From contig CM059200.1 of assembly GCA_030323885.1 (NCBI GenBank), positions 372,001 through 436,000 on the forward strand: DNA of 64,000 bases. Direction: 5' to 3'. A model generated the notes under the pieces. It did no database searches. It saw nothing but the letters and a program-made list of their open reading frames with translations, and was not told the DNA's origin. The DNA comes from Branchipolynoe longqiensis (taxonomy: Eukaryota > Annelida > Polychaeta > Phyllodocida > Polynoidae). The position numbers were made by a program, and so were the translations under genes. Shown here piece by piece: positions 12,035 to 21,180 of the stretch (within the stretch, counting starts at the first letter, position 1; the number at the start of each line of letters is the position of its first letter).

Positions 12035-12275
12035 CGCTTCTTCTTGACGAGTGCCAGCTTCTTCTTGGCCTGCGCGATGTCCTCGTCGACCCGGTCGATG
12101 TCCGAGTCCTTCCAGGTGGTGGAGCTGGAGGCTGACAGGGAGGGCGGCGGGGAGGAGGGCGCCTTGGTGGGAGGTGGCATGCTTGGGGTCGAACTCATGC
12201 GCTTGTTGCGCAGCTGCACGAGGATCGGGTTCTTGGTGGCCAGCAGGATGTCTCGGTCCTCGTCAATCGTCGGAC
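12035..12275 (-). CDS. AFAP1: AFAP1-like, Pro/Ser-rich to Lys-rich exon (241 nt)
   Basis: Acceptor 'gtttgttgaag' and donor GTGAGG. It starts with two bases completing a Gly codon begun by the exon at 20,696, and ends with two bases of an Arg codon, so it links exactly to both neighbours. The product runs PTIDEDRDILLATKNPILVQ, then LRNKRMSSTPSMPPPTKAPS, a Ser-rich run, WKDSDIDRVDEDIAQ and AKKKLALVKKKR. A proline-rich stretch followed by an acidic/basic helix fits the linker before the actin-binding region of AFAP proteins. Confidence 0.82.
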
Positions 12276-12364
12276 CTTCAACAAACACAGCAGTCATGTT
12301 GAACACACCGGATACGGTGGACGAATCGGTAGCGTGCCGATTTACCATACGGAAAGTCAGGAGT

Positions 12365-12510
12365 TGGAAATCTGGCTGAGTCAAACCAATGACTTATCAA
12401 ATTGATACTTGTCGTTCCTAGTCTGGCGGTCAGCATTAATAGGATAGGGCAAGGGCTGGTTAGCTCAGTATCAGGATAATGTGACTGAGTGGTGGACTGA
12501 GTGGCGGAAA
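12365..12510 (+). repeat. SINE-A fragment
   Basis: 'gagtcaaaccaatgacttat', 'cttgtcgttcctagtctggc' and 'tcaggataatgtgactgagt' match the middle of plus-oriented SINE-A copies such as 50,366-50,712. The head and the terminal part are missing. Confidence 0.65.
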
Positions 12511-12729
12511 TTGGAATTTTACCTGCTTAGAAACTGAACACTCGAATCAAAGCATCAATTTTTCAAAATCAAAACGCTGAACATTAATTTGATCGTACAC
12601 ACCTAACTTAGATACTGGTGCAATAAAAACAGTTTTTGCGGGACACAAAGAATAAATATTAAGTCAATTTAATATAATCTGACATTGCTGAAGCCTATGT
12701 CCTGCATTTCGATATGCACATCAACATTG

Positions 12730-12989
12730 GTCGTAATGCTCGCATTGCGTTTGATGCGAGGGAAGGAAGAGACCCTCCCCCCACCTCTCTCCCGCCGCCG
12801 CCCGGCTTTCTCACCTTCCCTGTCACCCCGCCCTCAGCTTTCTCACGCCTCGCCCTTTTTCCCTGCCCGCCGGCTTTCTCACCTCCCCCGCCTTCACGCC
12901 TACCCGCTCCTTCCCTTATAAGGCCGCCCGCCGGCCTCCTTCAGCCATTCGCCTCCCAGCCGTCCTCCCTACACACGCTCTCTTTTTCT
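12730..12989 (+). repeat. Ngaro A1 repeat with TATA/CArG-like promoter
   Basis: Near-identical to A2. It contains CCTTATAAGG at 12,914-12,923, which serves as a TATA-like element and also fits the CArG consensus. Being upstream of the Gag frame, it is the likely promoter and 5' leader. A few substitutions separate it from A2, so the element is not brand new. Confidence 0.85.
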
Positions 12990-13097
12990 TTGGCTCTCCA
13001 CCTCGGACCTCTCCATGGCCGACGGTCCTCTCCACGGCCGATGGACCTCTCCACGGCCGACGCACCTCTACCCTCTACCGACGCAGACGCAGACACC

Positions 13098-14250
13098 ATG
13101 CCTGGCCGAGGCAAAGGGAAGGGACGCGGGGGAGTCCGGAGCGCCTCACCAGCCCCCTCCGCCCCGGGCTCGCCCCCGGCACCTTGCAACCGCCCCTCGG
13201 GCGACTGGGCTGTCGGCGTTGACGCCGACACGGCCGCCATCCTTCAGGCGCTGGAGCGCATCACCGCACGCCTCGACACCCTCAACTGCGGCAGCTCCCA
13301 TCGTGCCGAGGAGACGACTCCGGCCACCGCGCCCCGGCGCGCGGCCTACTCCTCACCGCCCGCCCCGGCGCCTCGGGCGCACATAGTCGGGGGAGCACTC
13401 CCACCGCCCCCGCCTCAGGCACCGCTGCCGGGGGCGGTGCACCCGCAGTACGAGCGGTACACCCGCCGCACCGTCCAGCCGCCGGCTCCCGCGCCTCCCT
13501 ACGACCAGGACGCGGTCAACCACACCCCGGCATCCGCGGCCGACGCCGTAAGGTAGATCCTCGCGTCGGCCGAGGCGCGACAGGCGGGGAGGAGAAAAGG
13601 CATCTCCCCCGAGTACCTTTTCCCCTCGGACCTCGTTGAGAGAGGCCCCGAGCGGTAGCCGGTCAAGCGAGGGGAGGCGACCAAGGACGAGTACAGCCTC
13701 GCCCTCCTCACCCTCCTTAGCCACCCTGCCTTCCCTGCGCACTCCCTCCCGGGCCTGAACCACCACGCCCTCACAGTGCTGCGCGACAACCTCCTCTACC
13801 CCTGGCCTACCGTCCGCCGCTACTCGGAGACCGTCTTCACCTGGATAGCGGACGGTAGGCTCCCCCATGGGTGGCACGACCCGGTGGCCCTGAACATGGT
13901 GAGAATGGAGATTCTCACCATGCCCGCCCCCCAAGCCGCCCCGGCGGCACCAGCCCCCCCGAGACGCAGACATCCCCCAAGGCGCACACCAGCCACGGGC
14001 CCAAGCCGACGGCCGCCCCACCTACAGCCGGGAAGCTCACGGGGCCCCCCTGCGCCGCCTGGAACCACGAGCCCACCTCATGCGACCGGGCCGCCGTCGG
14101 TGAGGCCCATGGCGAGGCGGGGGCCAGACAGCGGCACGTATGCTCCTACTGTGCTAACGTGAGGAGGATACTCACCATGCACAGCGAGGCCCTGTGCCTC
14201 ACCAAACAAGCCCGTGAGCGCCAGACCCCGGCCGCCTCGGCGGATTTTTG
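13098..14250 (+). pseudogene. Ngaro-like Gag, broken by two stops and a frameshift
   Basis: From the ATG at 13,098 the frame reads MPGRGKGKGRGGVRSA. It then carries AAILQALERITARLDTL, a predicted helix, and a Pro-rich stretch. It meets TAG at 13,554 and again at 13,656. The same frame then continues with EYSLALLTLLSHPAF, VRRYSETVFTWIADGRLPHG and WHDPVALNMVRMEI, a pattern seen in Gag proteins of YR retroelements. After about 13,900 the frame changes to one encoding CAAWNHEPTSC and RHVCSYC, ending HSEALC, which resemble paired zinc-knuckle motifs of Ngaro Gag. It is not translatable as one protein as assembled. Confidence 0.65.
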
Positions 14251-14813
14251 ATCCGCCGGCCCCCCCCGGCCGGTCCGGGGGGCCATAACCGGCGCCTCAC
14301 CTACACCTCTGCCAACAACCCCTTGACCACCACCGACAACCCCGTAACGACCACCGACCGAAACGCCACCCAGGACACAGCCGGGGACCATCACCTCGCA
14401 CCGCAGGCCCCAGACGCCGCCCACACTGACCACAAACCCTCCCTAGACACCACAGCCGCGACCATCACGCTGGCTACCAGACACACGCAGACGTCACCAC
14501 CACCGACCTCCACATCTCCCCCGGCGACACCGCCTTCCTCAACCCCCCCGACCCTCCCCCGATCCCCACCCCCCCCCAGCCCTGATGACTTCGCCGCCCC
14601 CCTCTCCGACCCTCGCCGCACCTCCTCCAGGGAGCGGGCCTCCCCACCCTTTTGGCTGCCCGCATCCCTGTCGCCGTAGGCCCCCGACTCATCATGACGC
14701 CCAAGCCACCGATAGCGGGTGCCCCTCACCAGCATCCCCTGAACCTCAGAGGTGGTGCACGCCTCCGTGCCCCGACCCCTCGGGCGCGCCTCGAGCCCTC
14801 TCCTCCTTTTTTG
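14251..14813 (+). other. C-rich spacer of the Ngaro-type element
   Basis: This lies where RT/RNase H and recombinase would be encoded in a full Ngaro. Only low-complexity Pro/Thr-type frames occur on either strand, and no RT or recombinase motif is visible. The enzymatic genes appear to have been deleted or were never present. Confidence 0.6.
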
Positions 14814-14989
14814 GTGGAGGGCTCTTCGGCGCCCCTCACCCAAACATTTCAAGCTCCCCCGAGCTCATTTACTCTAAGATTACCTTGATTTGACTTGTTG
14901 TATATAGCTGCTTATTTCCTTTGTTCTGAGGCATTAAATAAAGCGCCTTCTTTCCCACCCCCGCCTTGCTTTCTTCCTTTTCGCGCATC
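14814..14989 (+). repeat. Ngaro B1 repeat with polyadenylation signal
   Basis: Paired with B2. It contains 'gcattaaataaagcgcct', an AATAAA-type signal, followed by a pyrimidine-rich stretch and 'cgcgcatc'. It sits directly before A2, as expected. Confidence 0.85.
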
Positions 14990-14990
14990 G

Positions 14991-15250
14991 GTCATAATGC
15001 TCGCATTGCGTTTGATGCGAGGGAAGGAAGAGACCCTCCCCCGACCTCTCTCCCGCCGCCGCCCGGCTTTCTCACCTTCCCTGTCACCCCGCCCTCAGCT
15101 TTCTCACGCCTCGCCCTTTCTCCCTGCCCGCCGGCTTTCTCACCTCCCCCGCCTTCACGCCTCCCCGCTCCTTCCCTTATAAGGCCGCCCGCCGGCCTCC
15201 TTCAGCCATTCGCCTCCCAGCCGTCCTCCGTACACACGCTCTCTTTTTCT
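14991..15250 (+). repeat. Ngaro A2 repeat
   Basis: Second copy of A1, abutting B1. It repeats the CArG/TATA-like sequence at 15,175-15,184. The B1-A2 junction is where recombination would close a circular intermediate in the accepted Ngaro replication model. Confidence 0.85.
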
Positions 15251-15282
15251 CCACCCACTCACCCAACTCTCCCTACATGCTA

Positions 15283-15458
15283 GTGGAGGGCTCTTCGGCG
15301 CCCCTCACCCGAACATTTCAAGCTCCCCCGAGCTCATTTACTCTAAGATTACCTTGATTTGACTTGTTGTATATAGCTGCTTATTTCCTTTGTTCTGAGG
15401 CGTTAAATAAAGCGCCTTCTTTCCCACCCCCGCCTTGCTTTCTTCCTTTTCGCGCATC
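15283..15458 (+). repeat. Ngaro B2 repeat (right terminus)
   Basis: Second copy of B1 with the same poly(A) signal ('gcgttaaataaagcgcct'). It is separated from A2 by a unique spacer of about 32 bp and ends at 'cgcgcatc', where T1 host sequence resumes. Confidence 0.85.
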
Positions 15459-15702
15459 AATACCAACATGTTTTAAATTCAAATACTGCCGAAGTGAACC
15501 CGTATAAAACCAGTTTCTTCAAATAGAGTAATAATCAAACAAATACAAAATAATGACTTCAAACAATAAAGTAGGTTAAAACGAGCAAAGTAATATATCT
15601 AACTTTAAAACGAAATGGCAGAAACTTCAAGCATCTATGCAACTTTAACCAACAAATGTGCAAACAAAATGGCAGCAACTAATCATTTATACAGCTTTAA
15701 CC

Positions 15703-16080
15703 AAAGACCCTATAATACTAAGACAGCTCACTCCCTATCTCTCCCATGGTAATGTAAATTTTGCAGTGCCACCTGGTGGTGGGTTTGATCAGCCCGGCTG
15801 CTGGTTGGTGTTTCACATGTAAACACATACAATTATATTATACATCAGATAGGTAACTATGAATACACATCAATATGAAATTGCTATGAACAAATACGCA
15901 TCATCATCAGCATCATCACCATCACCATCATCACACATCTTTCACATTCATATATACATTTATACATATAATATAGCACCTGTTTAACCAAGAGAACAGC
16001 CAGCACACCAAGTGGTGGGTTTGATCATATTGATTACACAGTACAGGCTGAGTGAGCCGTCTTAGTATTATAGGGTATTT
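15703..16080. mobile_element. T5 MITE, 378 bp, 9-bp target duplication
   Basis: The ends 'aaagaccctataatactaag' and inverse 'cttagtattatagggtattt' are flanked on both sides by GCTTTAACC (15,694-15,702 and 16,081-16,089). A second copy of the same length lies in opposite orientation at 35,724-36,102. A 9-bp duplication suits Mutator-like elements. The interior holds a (CAT)n-like run and no gene. Confidence 0.8.
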
Positions 16081-16089
16081 GCTTTAACC

Positions 16090-16412
16090 GACAGATGTCT
16101 AAAAAAAAACATTTTAAAAAGCAGACATTTTAATCATTTATACAACTTTAACCAACAACTGTATAAACAAAATTGCAGAAACTAATCATCGACGTAGCTT
16201 TAACCAACAAATGTGGGGGGGGGGGGGGGGGGGGGGGGGGGGGAGAAGTAGAAACTTCAATCATTCAGGCAACTTTAACCAACAAATATGTAAACAAAAC
16301 TAATCATTTCTGTAGCCTTATCCAACAAATGTTTTTGTTTTTTAAAATTAAGAGTGAGAAATAAGTAGAAACTATAATCATTTATGCAACTTTAACCAAC
16401 AAATATGTAAAA

Positions 16413-16443
<31 letters not shown>

Positions 16444-16500
16444 GTTTAAATACGAATCTTACCTCTAACCTTGGTACAGATGATGGATAACTGTTGTTTT
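16090..16500. repeat. Imperfect tandem repeat with 'ctttaaccaacaaatgt' motif and G/TA tracts
   Basis: The motif 'ctttaaccaacaaatgtg' (or close) recurs about every 70 bp between 15,640 and 16,405, along with 'taatcattta' and 'aaacaaa'. A poly-G run (about 16,214-16,243) and an (AT)n run (about 16,418-16,443) interrupt it. It looks like a decayed minisatellite derived from a T1 end. Confidence 0.6.
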
Positions 16501-16573
16501 AAATACCGAGGTATAAGCCTCGGATATATGTATATAGCTAGGGAGAGTAAGCACGTCCGGTAACTCAGCAATC

Positions 16574-18544
16574 TTACCTATCATATTGAGGATAAAAATG
16601 ATTTAGAAAAGGAATGCCAATAGGGGCGTCGTTGACACGTCGCCGTGAACCACTAGCGGTCCGTGGTGCGTCAGATTCCCGAGTTTTCTTGGGAATCGTA
16701 TATGTTCTTTTGCCAGTTGTGAAACTGCTGGCAGCCAAGGTTGCGTGTCCCAATCGGGCACCACCAGTATCGCATGTGTCCCTTCCAAGCCGATTTTTTC
16801 TCACTACTCGGCTGATAATGCTAAATGGTGGGAAAATATAAAAATAATTATTTTCCCAGGTAATAGCAAACGCATCTACTTTCCAAGCATCCGGTTCAGG
16901 ATGCCAAGAAACATAACAGGGTAACTTGTTATTATTTCGTGATGCAAATAAGTCAACTTCAGGTGTACCCCATTTTTCACAAACGAAGTTAAACAAAGGT
17001 GTAGAGAGAGACCACTCTAAATGGTCATGGAAATTTCTACTTTTATAATCTGCAAGTGTATTTTGTGACCCTGGAATATGCGCTACAGTCAGCCAGACTT
17101 GTTGAGCCTGTGCCCAGTTCCAAATCAGTTTAGATAACTGATTGCAAGACTTTGATTTGGTTCCACCCATGTTACGAATATATGCCATGGCAGTAGTATT
17201 ATCAGTTAGTATTCTAACCTGTGATTTATTTATCTTTACTAAACTACGTAAGCCCAGATAAATAGCACGCAATTCTAGTGCATTAATATAGTCTGATTTT
17301 TCATCATCAAGCCATCTACCTCCTGTTGTGACCCCATCTCGATGAGCTCCCCAACCTTCTAACGAAGCATCAGTAGTAATTACTGTATTAGGTTCCGCCA
17401 TGCGGATTGGATTTGGTGAACTTGCTATATGTTGCATCCACCATCCAATATCCTGTAACCCTTCTTGCGAAATAAACATCTTTCGCTCAAAATTGCCTTT
17501 AGTTCGTGTTAACGCTAAATTTTTATCTATTTCTAGCGACTTAATATGGGCCTTCCCATATAACACAGCAGGTGCATATGAGGTCATTATGCCAATAAGA
17601 ACAGCAACCTGTCTAATTTTTGGCTTTGATAACTTAATAAGCTGAGTCGCTGTAGTCATAAACTTAATTAGTTTTTGTTCTGTTATCGACACTGTAAGGG
17701 ACTGTGTATCCAGAATAAACCCTAAACATTTGAGTTGTTTTGTTGGTTTAAACACTGACTTTTGTTGATGTACATAAAACCCCAATTTAGTGAGTAATGC
17801 ACATAAATCCAAAACTGCATTCACACAACCAATTTGTGTTGATGCTATAATAAAAGAATCATCTATGTATGGAAACATTATGTGACCCTTCCTCGCCATT
17901 ACCGAGAAAACAGGTTTAAGCAATTTAGTAAATAAACGTGGCGCACAAGCTAAGCCATTCGGCATGCAGGTAAACTCATAGAGTTGGTTATCCCAAATAA
18001 ATCGAAGAAATTTTCGGTATTGTTCCATTATGGGAAGCGTATAATATGCATCCTGTAAATCAACACTAGCCATCCACGCATCTGGTGTAATCAGATCTCG
18101 TGCCGTATCTAGAGAGAACATTTTAAAATGTCGATATTCCACCCTTTTATTAAGGATTGTTAAATCCAGGATCATTCGAACATCACCATTAGGCTTCGGT
18201 CTCGAGAAAATGTTTGAAATAAACTGTCCTGAACAGTGTGTCACTTTTTGTATAATTCCTTTCTCAAAGAATTTATGTACCTGTTTAGTTAGTGCCTCTC
18301 GTTCAACTGGTTGAATGTTATATGGAAAAGGTATTATACTTTGTACAGGAATTTGTGTAAAGGGAATGTGAACACCCCTAACTATTTTTATAATTTCTTG
18401 GTCACTAGTAATTTTGTGCCACTCAGAAATATGATTACTAATATTACCAGCCACAAAGTTGCTTACAGTTTGTGTGTTTTTAGAGGCTTCAGGGACTTGT
18501 AAAGTTTGTGTTTGGACCTCTACTTGGACCCGCCCCTGGGGAAA
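16574..18544 (-). CDS. DIRS-like reverse transcriptase / RNase H, frameshifted at the C-terminus
   Basis: The product copies element RNA into DNA. RT motifs seen: MILDLTILNKRVEYRHFKMF, ASVDLQDAYYTLP, YEFTCMPNGLACAPRLFTKL and the catalytic MFPYIDDSFI. RNase H follows: ITTDASLEGWGAH, YINALELRAIYLGL, ILTDNTTAMAYI, and AHIPGSQNTLADYKSR. Then comes the DIRS-typical VDLFASRNNNKLP and FPPFSIISRV. At about 16,797-16,802, in a run of six A on the minus strand, the conserved frame is lost. The neighbouring frame continues GTHAILVVPDWDTQPW until 16,603. The first in-frame start candidate is only a GTG at 18,452-18,454. However, the frame is open further upstream through the Gag stop, so translation by -1 frameshifting is possible. 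Confidence 0.85.
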   Translation of the reverse strand, partial: FPQGRVQVEVQTQTLQVPEASKNTQTVSNFVAGNISNHISEWHKITSDQEIIKIVRGVHIPFTQIPVQSIIPFPYNIQPVEREALTKQVHKFFEKGIIQKVTHCSGQFISNIFSRPKPNGDVRMILDLTILNKRVEYRHFKMFSLDTARDLITPDAWMASVDLQDAYYTLPIMEQYRKFLRFIWDNQLYEFTCMPNGLACAPRLFTKLLKPVFSVMARKGHIMFPYIDDSFIIASTQIGCVNAVLDLCALLTKLGFYVHQQKSVFKPTKQLKCLGFILDTQSLTVSITEQKLIKFMTTATQLIKLSKPKIRQVAVLIGIMTSYAPAVLYGKAHIKSLEIDKNLALTRTKGNFERKMFISQEGLQDIGWWMQHIASSPNPIRMAEPNTVITTDASLEGWGAHRDGVTTGGRWLDDEKSDYINALELRAIYLGLRSLVKINKSQVRILTDNTTAMAYIRNMGGTKSKSCNQLSKLIWNWAQAQQVWLTVAHIPGSQNTLADYKSRNFHDHLEWSLSTPLFNFVCEKWGTPEVDLFASRNNNKLPCYVSWHPEPDAWKVDAFAITWENNYFYIFPPFSIISRVVRKNRLGRDTCDTGGARLGHATLAASSFTTGKRTYTIPKKTRESDAPRTASGSRRRVNDAPIGIPFLNHFYPQYDR

Positions 18545-19878
18545 GGTCTCGACGAGTTGAACCCTCGGCCTATTGGCCGTGCGGTGTTGTCGGTCCAGCC
18601 TGGGCGAGCGCCCCGGCCCCGAAACCCTTGACCGAAGCTTGAACTCGGTCTGGTTCCTCTGGTGAACCGTCGTGGACGAAAATCCCCTCGTGACTTTTTG
18701 AAACGAGGAGCTTCCTGTTTCTTCTTGCCATCCATGTTTTTGCCACTCTTGGCTGCAGTCTCTACCTCTTTATAGAGGTATTGTAGTTGACCGCCAAACA
18801 TCTTGGTGTTATCTAAAGGTTTCCCTTTAATCGGCTCTGGAGCAAGATAAAGCGTAAACTCCTTCCCCTCATTATCGGTAACCTTCTTAGAGCGAGCCAC
18901 TTCTTTGCCAGCATCTGTGCAAACTGACTTGAAGACATTTTCATATCTTCGAAACGACAGGTAATTACCTGCCGCCGCTAGCACTGCAATGCCTTTGTCC
19001 ATTGTCTTAGCCAAAGACGAGAACTTATTTTCACTCTGCATCCTATTAGCCACAGGAACAATAGCTGTTAGGGTAGCCAACACTGCCTTATGCACTGTGT
19101 GCAACACATCCTCAAACTTCTTACGGTCATCCGTCATATTGACATCCCGATCCATTTCTTTAATGATGGAGTTGGGAACACCCTTTATGCCTGTTAACTC
19201 ATCTCCTAACTTGGAGATAACCTCCGCCGGTTTGAACGTGCGAAAATGACCATTCACGGTCTCGCGCATAAGCGTAGTGGTTTTAACCCGCTTAGCCTTT
19301 GGCTTCTCCACCTTCTTAGCCACTTTAGTGCCAATGTCCGCATAGACCCCTTCATATATGGTGTCTGAGTCTGATTCCGTAGAAGTAGACTCAGTGGACG
19401 ACTCAGAAGAAGAATATTTCCTCTTCCTCTTCTTCTTTTTGGACTTAGTCTTCCGCTTTTTGCGCAAACCAGACTCTGCCCGCTCCTTGGTGAATTCATC
19501 ACCCGAAGAAATCACCTGTTTCTTCTTCTTCCTCCGTTTAGGAGAAGGAGGAGGAGGAGCCTTAAGCTCCACCGCCGAGTCTGTGTCCAAGAAATCCTCA
19601 AACGAATCCTCTTGGACACTCGGCCTACGCCGCTTCCGAGACACAGGCGATTTGGCAGTCAAGATGTGGCTTTCCAATCTTGCAAAGCGAGCCTCCCAAT
19701 CTGGAGGCGCAGGCACATCAGGCACTGCGTCCTCGTCCGGGTCGGAGAGGATATGCGCCCGGGGCTGTGTCGACGGCCCTGCCGACAACACAGGTGAGGA
19801 GTCGTACTCCTCGTCCACTCCACTCGGAACACGCCCCTCGGCTGCTGCTGCACCGCGCTTACTCCGCTTCGTGGCCAT
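18520..19878 (-). CDS. DIRS-like Gag protein
   Basis: I prefer the ATG at 19,878 (MATKRSKRGAAAAEG) over one 17 codons upstream, because the earlier segment lies close to the terminal AT-rich leader. The protein of about 452 residues has an N-terminal acidic region with PPDWEARFARLESHIL, a Lys/Arg-rich core (RKKRKTKSKKKKRKRK) with Ser-rich SSSESSTEST, and a folded middle (NSIIKEMDRDVNMTDDRKKF, LATLTAIVPVANRMQSENKF). The Arg/Gly-rich tail includes RRFTRGTRPSSSFGQGFRGR and suggests nucleic-acid binding. The stop is TAG at 18,520-18,522. The frame is intact, unlike RT. A Gag role is inferred from position and composition. Confidence 0.75.
   Translation of the reverse strand: MATKRSKRGAAAAEGRVPSGVDEEYDSSPVLSAGPSTQPRAHILSDPDEDAVPDVPAPPDWEARFARLESHILTAKSPVSRKRRRPSVQEDSFEDFLDTDSAVELKAPPPPSPKRRKKKKQVISSGDEFTKERAESGLRKKRKTKSKKKKRKRKYSSSESSTESTSTESDSDTIYEGVYADIGTKVAKKVEKPKAKRVKTTTLMRETVNGHFRTFKPAEVISKLGDELTGIKGVPNSIIKEMDRDVNMTDDRKKFEDVLHTVHKAVLATLTAIVPVANRMQSENKFSSLAKTMDKGIAVLAAAGNYLSFRRYENVFKSVCTDAGKEVARSKKVTDNEGKEFTLYLAPEPIKGKPLDNTKMFGGQLQYLYKEVETAAKSGKNMDGKKKQEAPRFKKSRGDFRPRRFTRGTRPSSSFGQGFRGRGARPGWTDNTARPIGRGFNSSRPFPRGGSK
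18538..18544 (-). promoter_or_regulatory. Possible -1 frameshift site (U UUC CCC)
   Basis: On the minus strand the Gag codons CCT TTC CCC contain TTTCCCC in the X XXY YYZ register. Slipping back one base enters the RT frame, which is open from here on. The Gag stop is 15 nt downstream of the heptamer, and G-rich sequence follows. Heptamers with CCC in the second codon are usually weak, so function is uncertain. Confidence 0.4.
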
Positions 19879-20639
19879 CGGGAGCTGAAACAAAAATTTT
19901 TGGTCAGTCCCGGTATATATATATGTCACAATATGGTTGTTTCAAACTCATTTGGACATCTATTGGTGTTAAAGAACGTGTTTATACCGTTATAACACAG
20001 GCGTAATAAGCTAAATTTGTGCGTGGGTTGTGGGTCAAGCCCAAACCTTACGCGGGGTCGGGACCAGTGTATCGGCCCGCCCATCCCTCTGTTCCGCACA
20101 CTTCTCCCACCTGTGACTACTACGTCAACAAGTTGGAGAAAATGCTACGAAACTCGGAGAAACGCCTGAAAAAGTTTTGTCTAGGGGAGTCTATAAAAGA
20201 AACCCAGGAGCATCTCCAACATTACTCTCTATTAGAGTACGAGAGAATTTCCACATGAGATAGGGCGAAACCCACATCTCTACCCATAGTCACACGGTGA
20301 CCCGGGTGTTGACATAACCGCTAATGACCGGTTTGGTTCCTTCGAGAAACCCACTCGAGTGTTCTATCCTTGGTTGTTTATAACCAAATAACTCGTCCAA
20401 ATTGGACCAACGAAAGTCTAAACTTTCCATATTGATGCTCTAATGCATCATAATTAAGCTAACCACAGTTTTTATTATACTTACTGCGTATTTGCTTGTA
20501 TGTAGACTAATTTTGCCGGAGCAACCCAACGACACGTTATCCAGTCGTGAGTTGTATATGCTAATTGCTGGTACCGGACGTGCTTACCTCTCCCTAGCCT
20601 GAGGCTAGCCTGAGGCTGTTTACCGAGGTAAAATATATA

Positions 20640-20695
20640 TATATATAACAAATTGAAACTCAGCAAAACAATTTAATAAATAAAATGCTGCTTAC
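20640..20695. repeat. (TA)n tract and intron border
   Basis: A short TATATA run follows the DIRS terminus at about 20,635, then about 50 nt of AT-rich intron leads to the donor of the next AFAP1-like exon. The element lies very close to the exon. Confidence 0.6.
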
Positions 20696-20855
20696 CGACG
20701 TAGCCCTTGACGACTTCCTTCGGCTCGTCGCTGTCGGCCCGCCGGGGGGAGCCCTTAGGCGCGCCGGGCACGCTAGGGGGCGCTTCGGTAGGCCGCCTGA
20801 TGGAGGGGCGCCTCTGGGCCCGGTTCTGCTGCTTCGACTTGTCCGTCTTTAAGTA
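20696..20855 (-). CDS. AFAP1: AFAP1-like, basic linker exon (160 nt)
   Basis: Acceptor 'ctctgtcatgcag' and a strong donor G|GTAAGC. It starts in phase 0 with YLKTDKSKQQNRAQRRPSIR, continues RPTEAPPSVPGAPKGSPRRA and ends DSDEPKEVVKGYV plus one base of a Gly codon completed at 12,275. Being basic and proline-rich, it fits the linker after PH2 in AFAP proteins. The phase-0 start does not match the phase-1 end of the exon at 23,984, so at least one exon between them is unseen. Confidence 0.8.
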
Positions 20856-20935
20856 CTGCATGACAGAGCAAAGCACAGTCAGCACCTGGTCAGTAGTGAC
20901 TGGTCATAACAGGTGGCAGCTGCAGTGCACGCTAG

Positions 20936-20960
20936 GGGGCCGGGGGGGGGGGGGGGGGGC
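20936..20960. repeat. Poly-G tract
   Basis: A run of about 20 G in intronic DNA on the acceptor side of the exon at 20,855. On the transcribed strand it is a C run. Confidence 0.8.
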
Positions 20961-21011
20961 AATGGGGGCTAATAATACTCTCTTTGTTTTGTTTGTACTC
21001 ACCTCTTGTCT

Positions 21012-21180
21012 GAAATAAATAAATAAACATATATATATGTACATATATATATATGTACATATCTATGTATATGTGTGTATGTGCAAATATTATGTGTATA
21101 TACATATATATATATATACATGTACACACATATATACATATATATATATATATATTATACATATATATATATATATAGTA
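21012..21180. repeat. (TATA/TACA) microsatellite
   Basis: About 170 nt of alternating TA with CA and TG interruptions, close to self-complementary. It gives spurious open frames of Tyr/Ile/His on both strands. Confidence 0.9.

Larger units (their letters stand above)
12731..15458 (+). mobile_element. Ngaro-type tyrosine-recombinase retroelement, Gag-only
   Basis: The element shows the split direct repeat plan typical of Ngaro retrotransposons: A1 at the left, then the internal region, then B1, A2 and B2 in succession. A1 (12,730-12,989) and A2 (14,991-15,250) are both 260 bp. B1 (14,814-14,989) and B2 (15,283-15,458) are both 176 bp. In known Ngaro elements the internal region encodes Gag, RT/RNase H and tyrosine recombinase. 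Here only a Gag-like frame with stops is visible, followed by about 500 bp of C-rich non-coding sequence. It is therefore non-autonomous or decayed. No target duplication is expected for this mechanism, and none is clear. The DNA is much more C-rich than its surroundings. Confidence 0.8.
12540..15650. mobile_element. T1 MITE split by the Ngaro-type element
   Basis: T1 landmarks before the retroelement ('aagcatcaatttttcaaaat', 'ctaacttagatactggtgc', 'gctgaagcctatgtc') continue after it ('aacatgttttaaattcaaat', 'atctatgcaactttaacc' near 15,648). Together they rebuild one T1 copy interrupted at about 12,730/15,459. The right half is itself diverged. Confidence 0.6.
16500..20635 (-). mobile_element. 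DIRS-like retrotransposon lacking its recombinase
   Basis: About 4.1 kb with inverted terminal repeats. The left end near 16,540 ('gctagggagag' then 'taagcacgtccggta') is inverted near 20,570-20,600 ('taccggacgtgctta', 'ctctccctagc'). Both ends also have 'taccgaggta'. On the minus strand come Gag, then RT/RNase H with DIRS-type features (below). Complete DIRS elements also carry a tyrosine recombinase and often a methyltransferase. Here only about 100 bp separates the end of the RT frame from the left terminus, so these are missing. It sits in an intron of the AFAP1-like gene and is transcribed in the same direction. Confidence 0.82.

Noticed and set aside
13353..14021. 222-codon minus-strand frame across the Ngaro-type element.
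   Set aside because: It is the antisense of the Gag-like frame in C-rich DNA, with no domain of its own.
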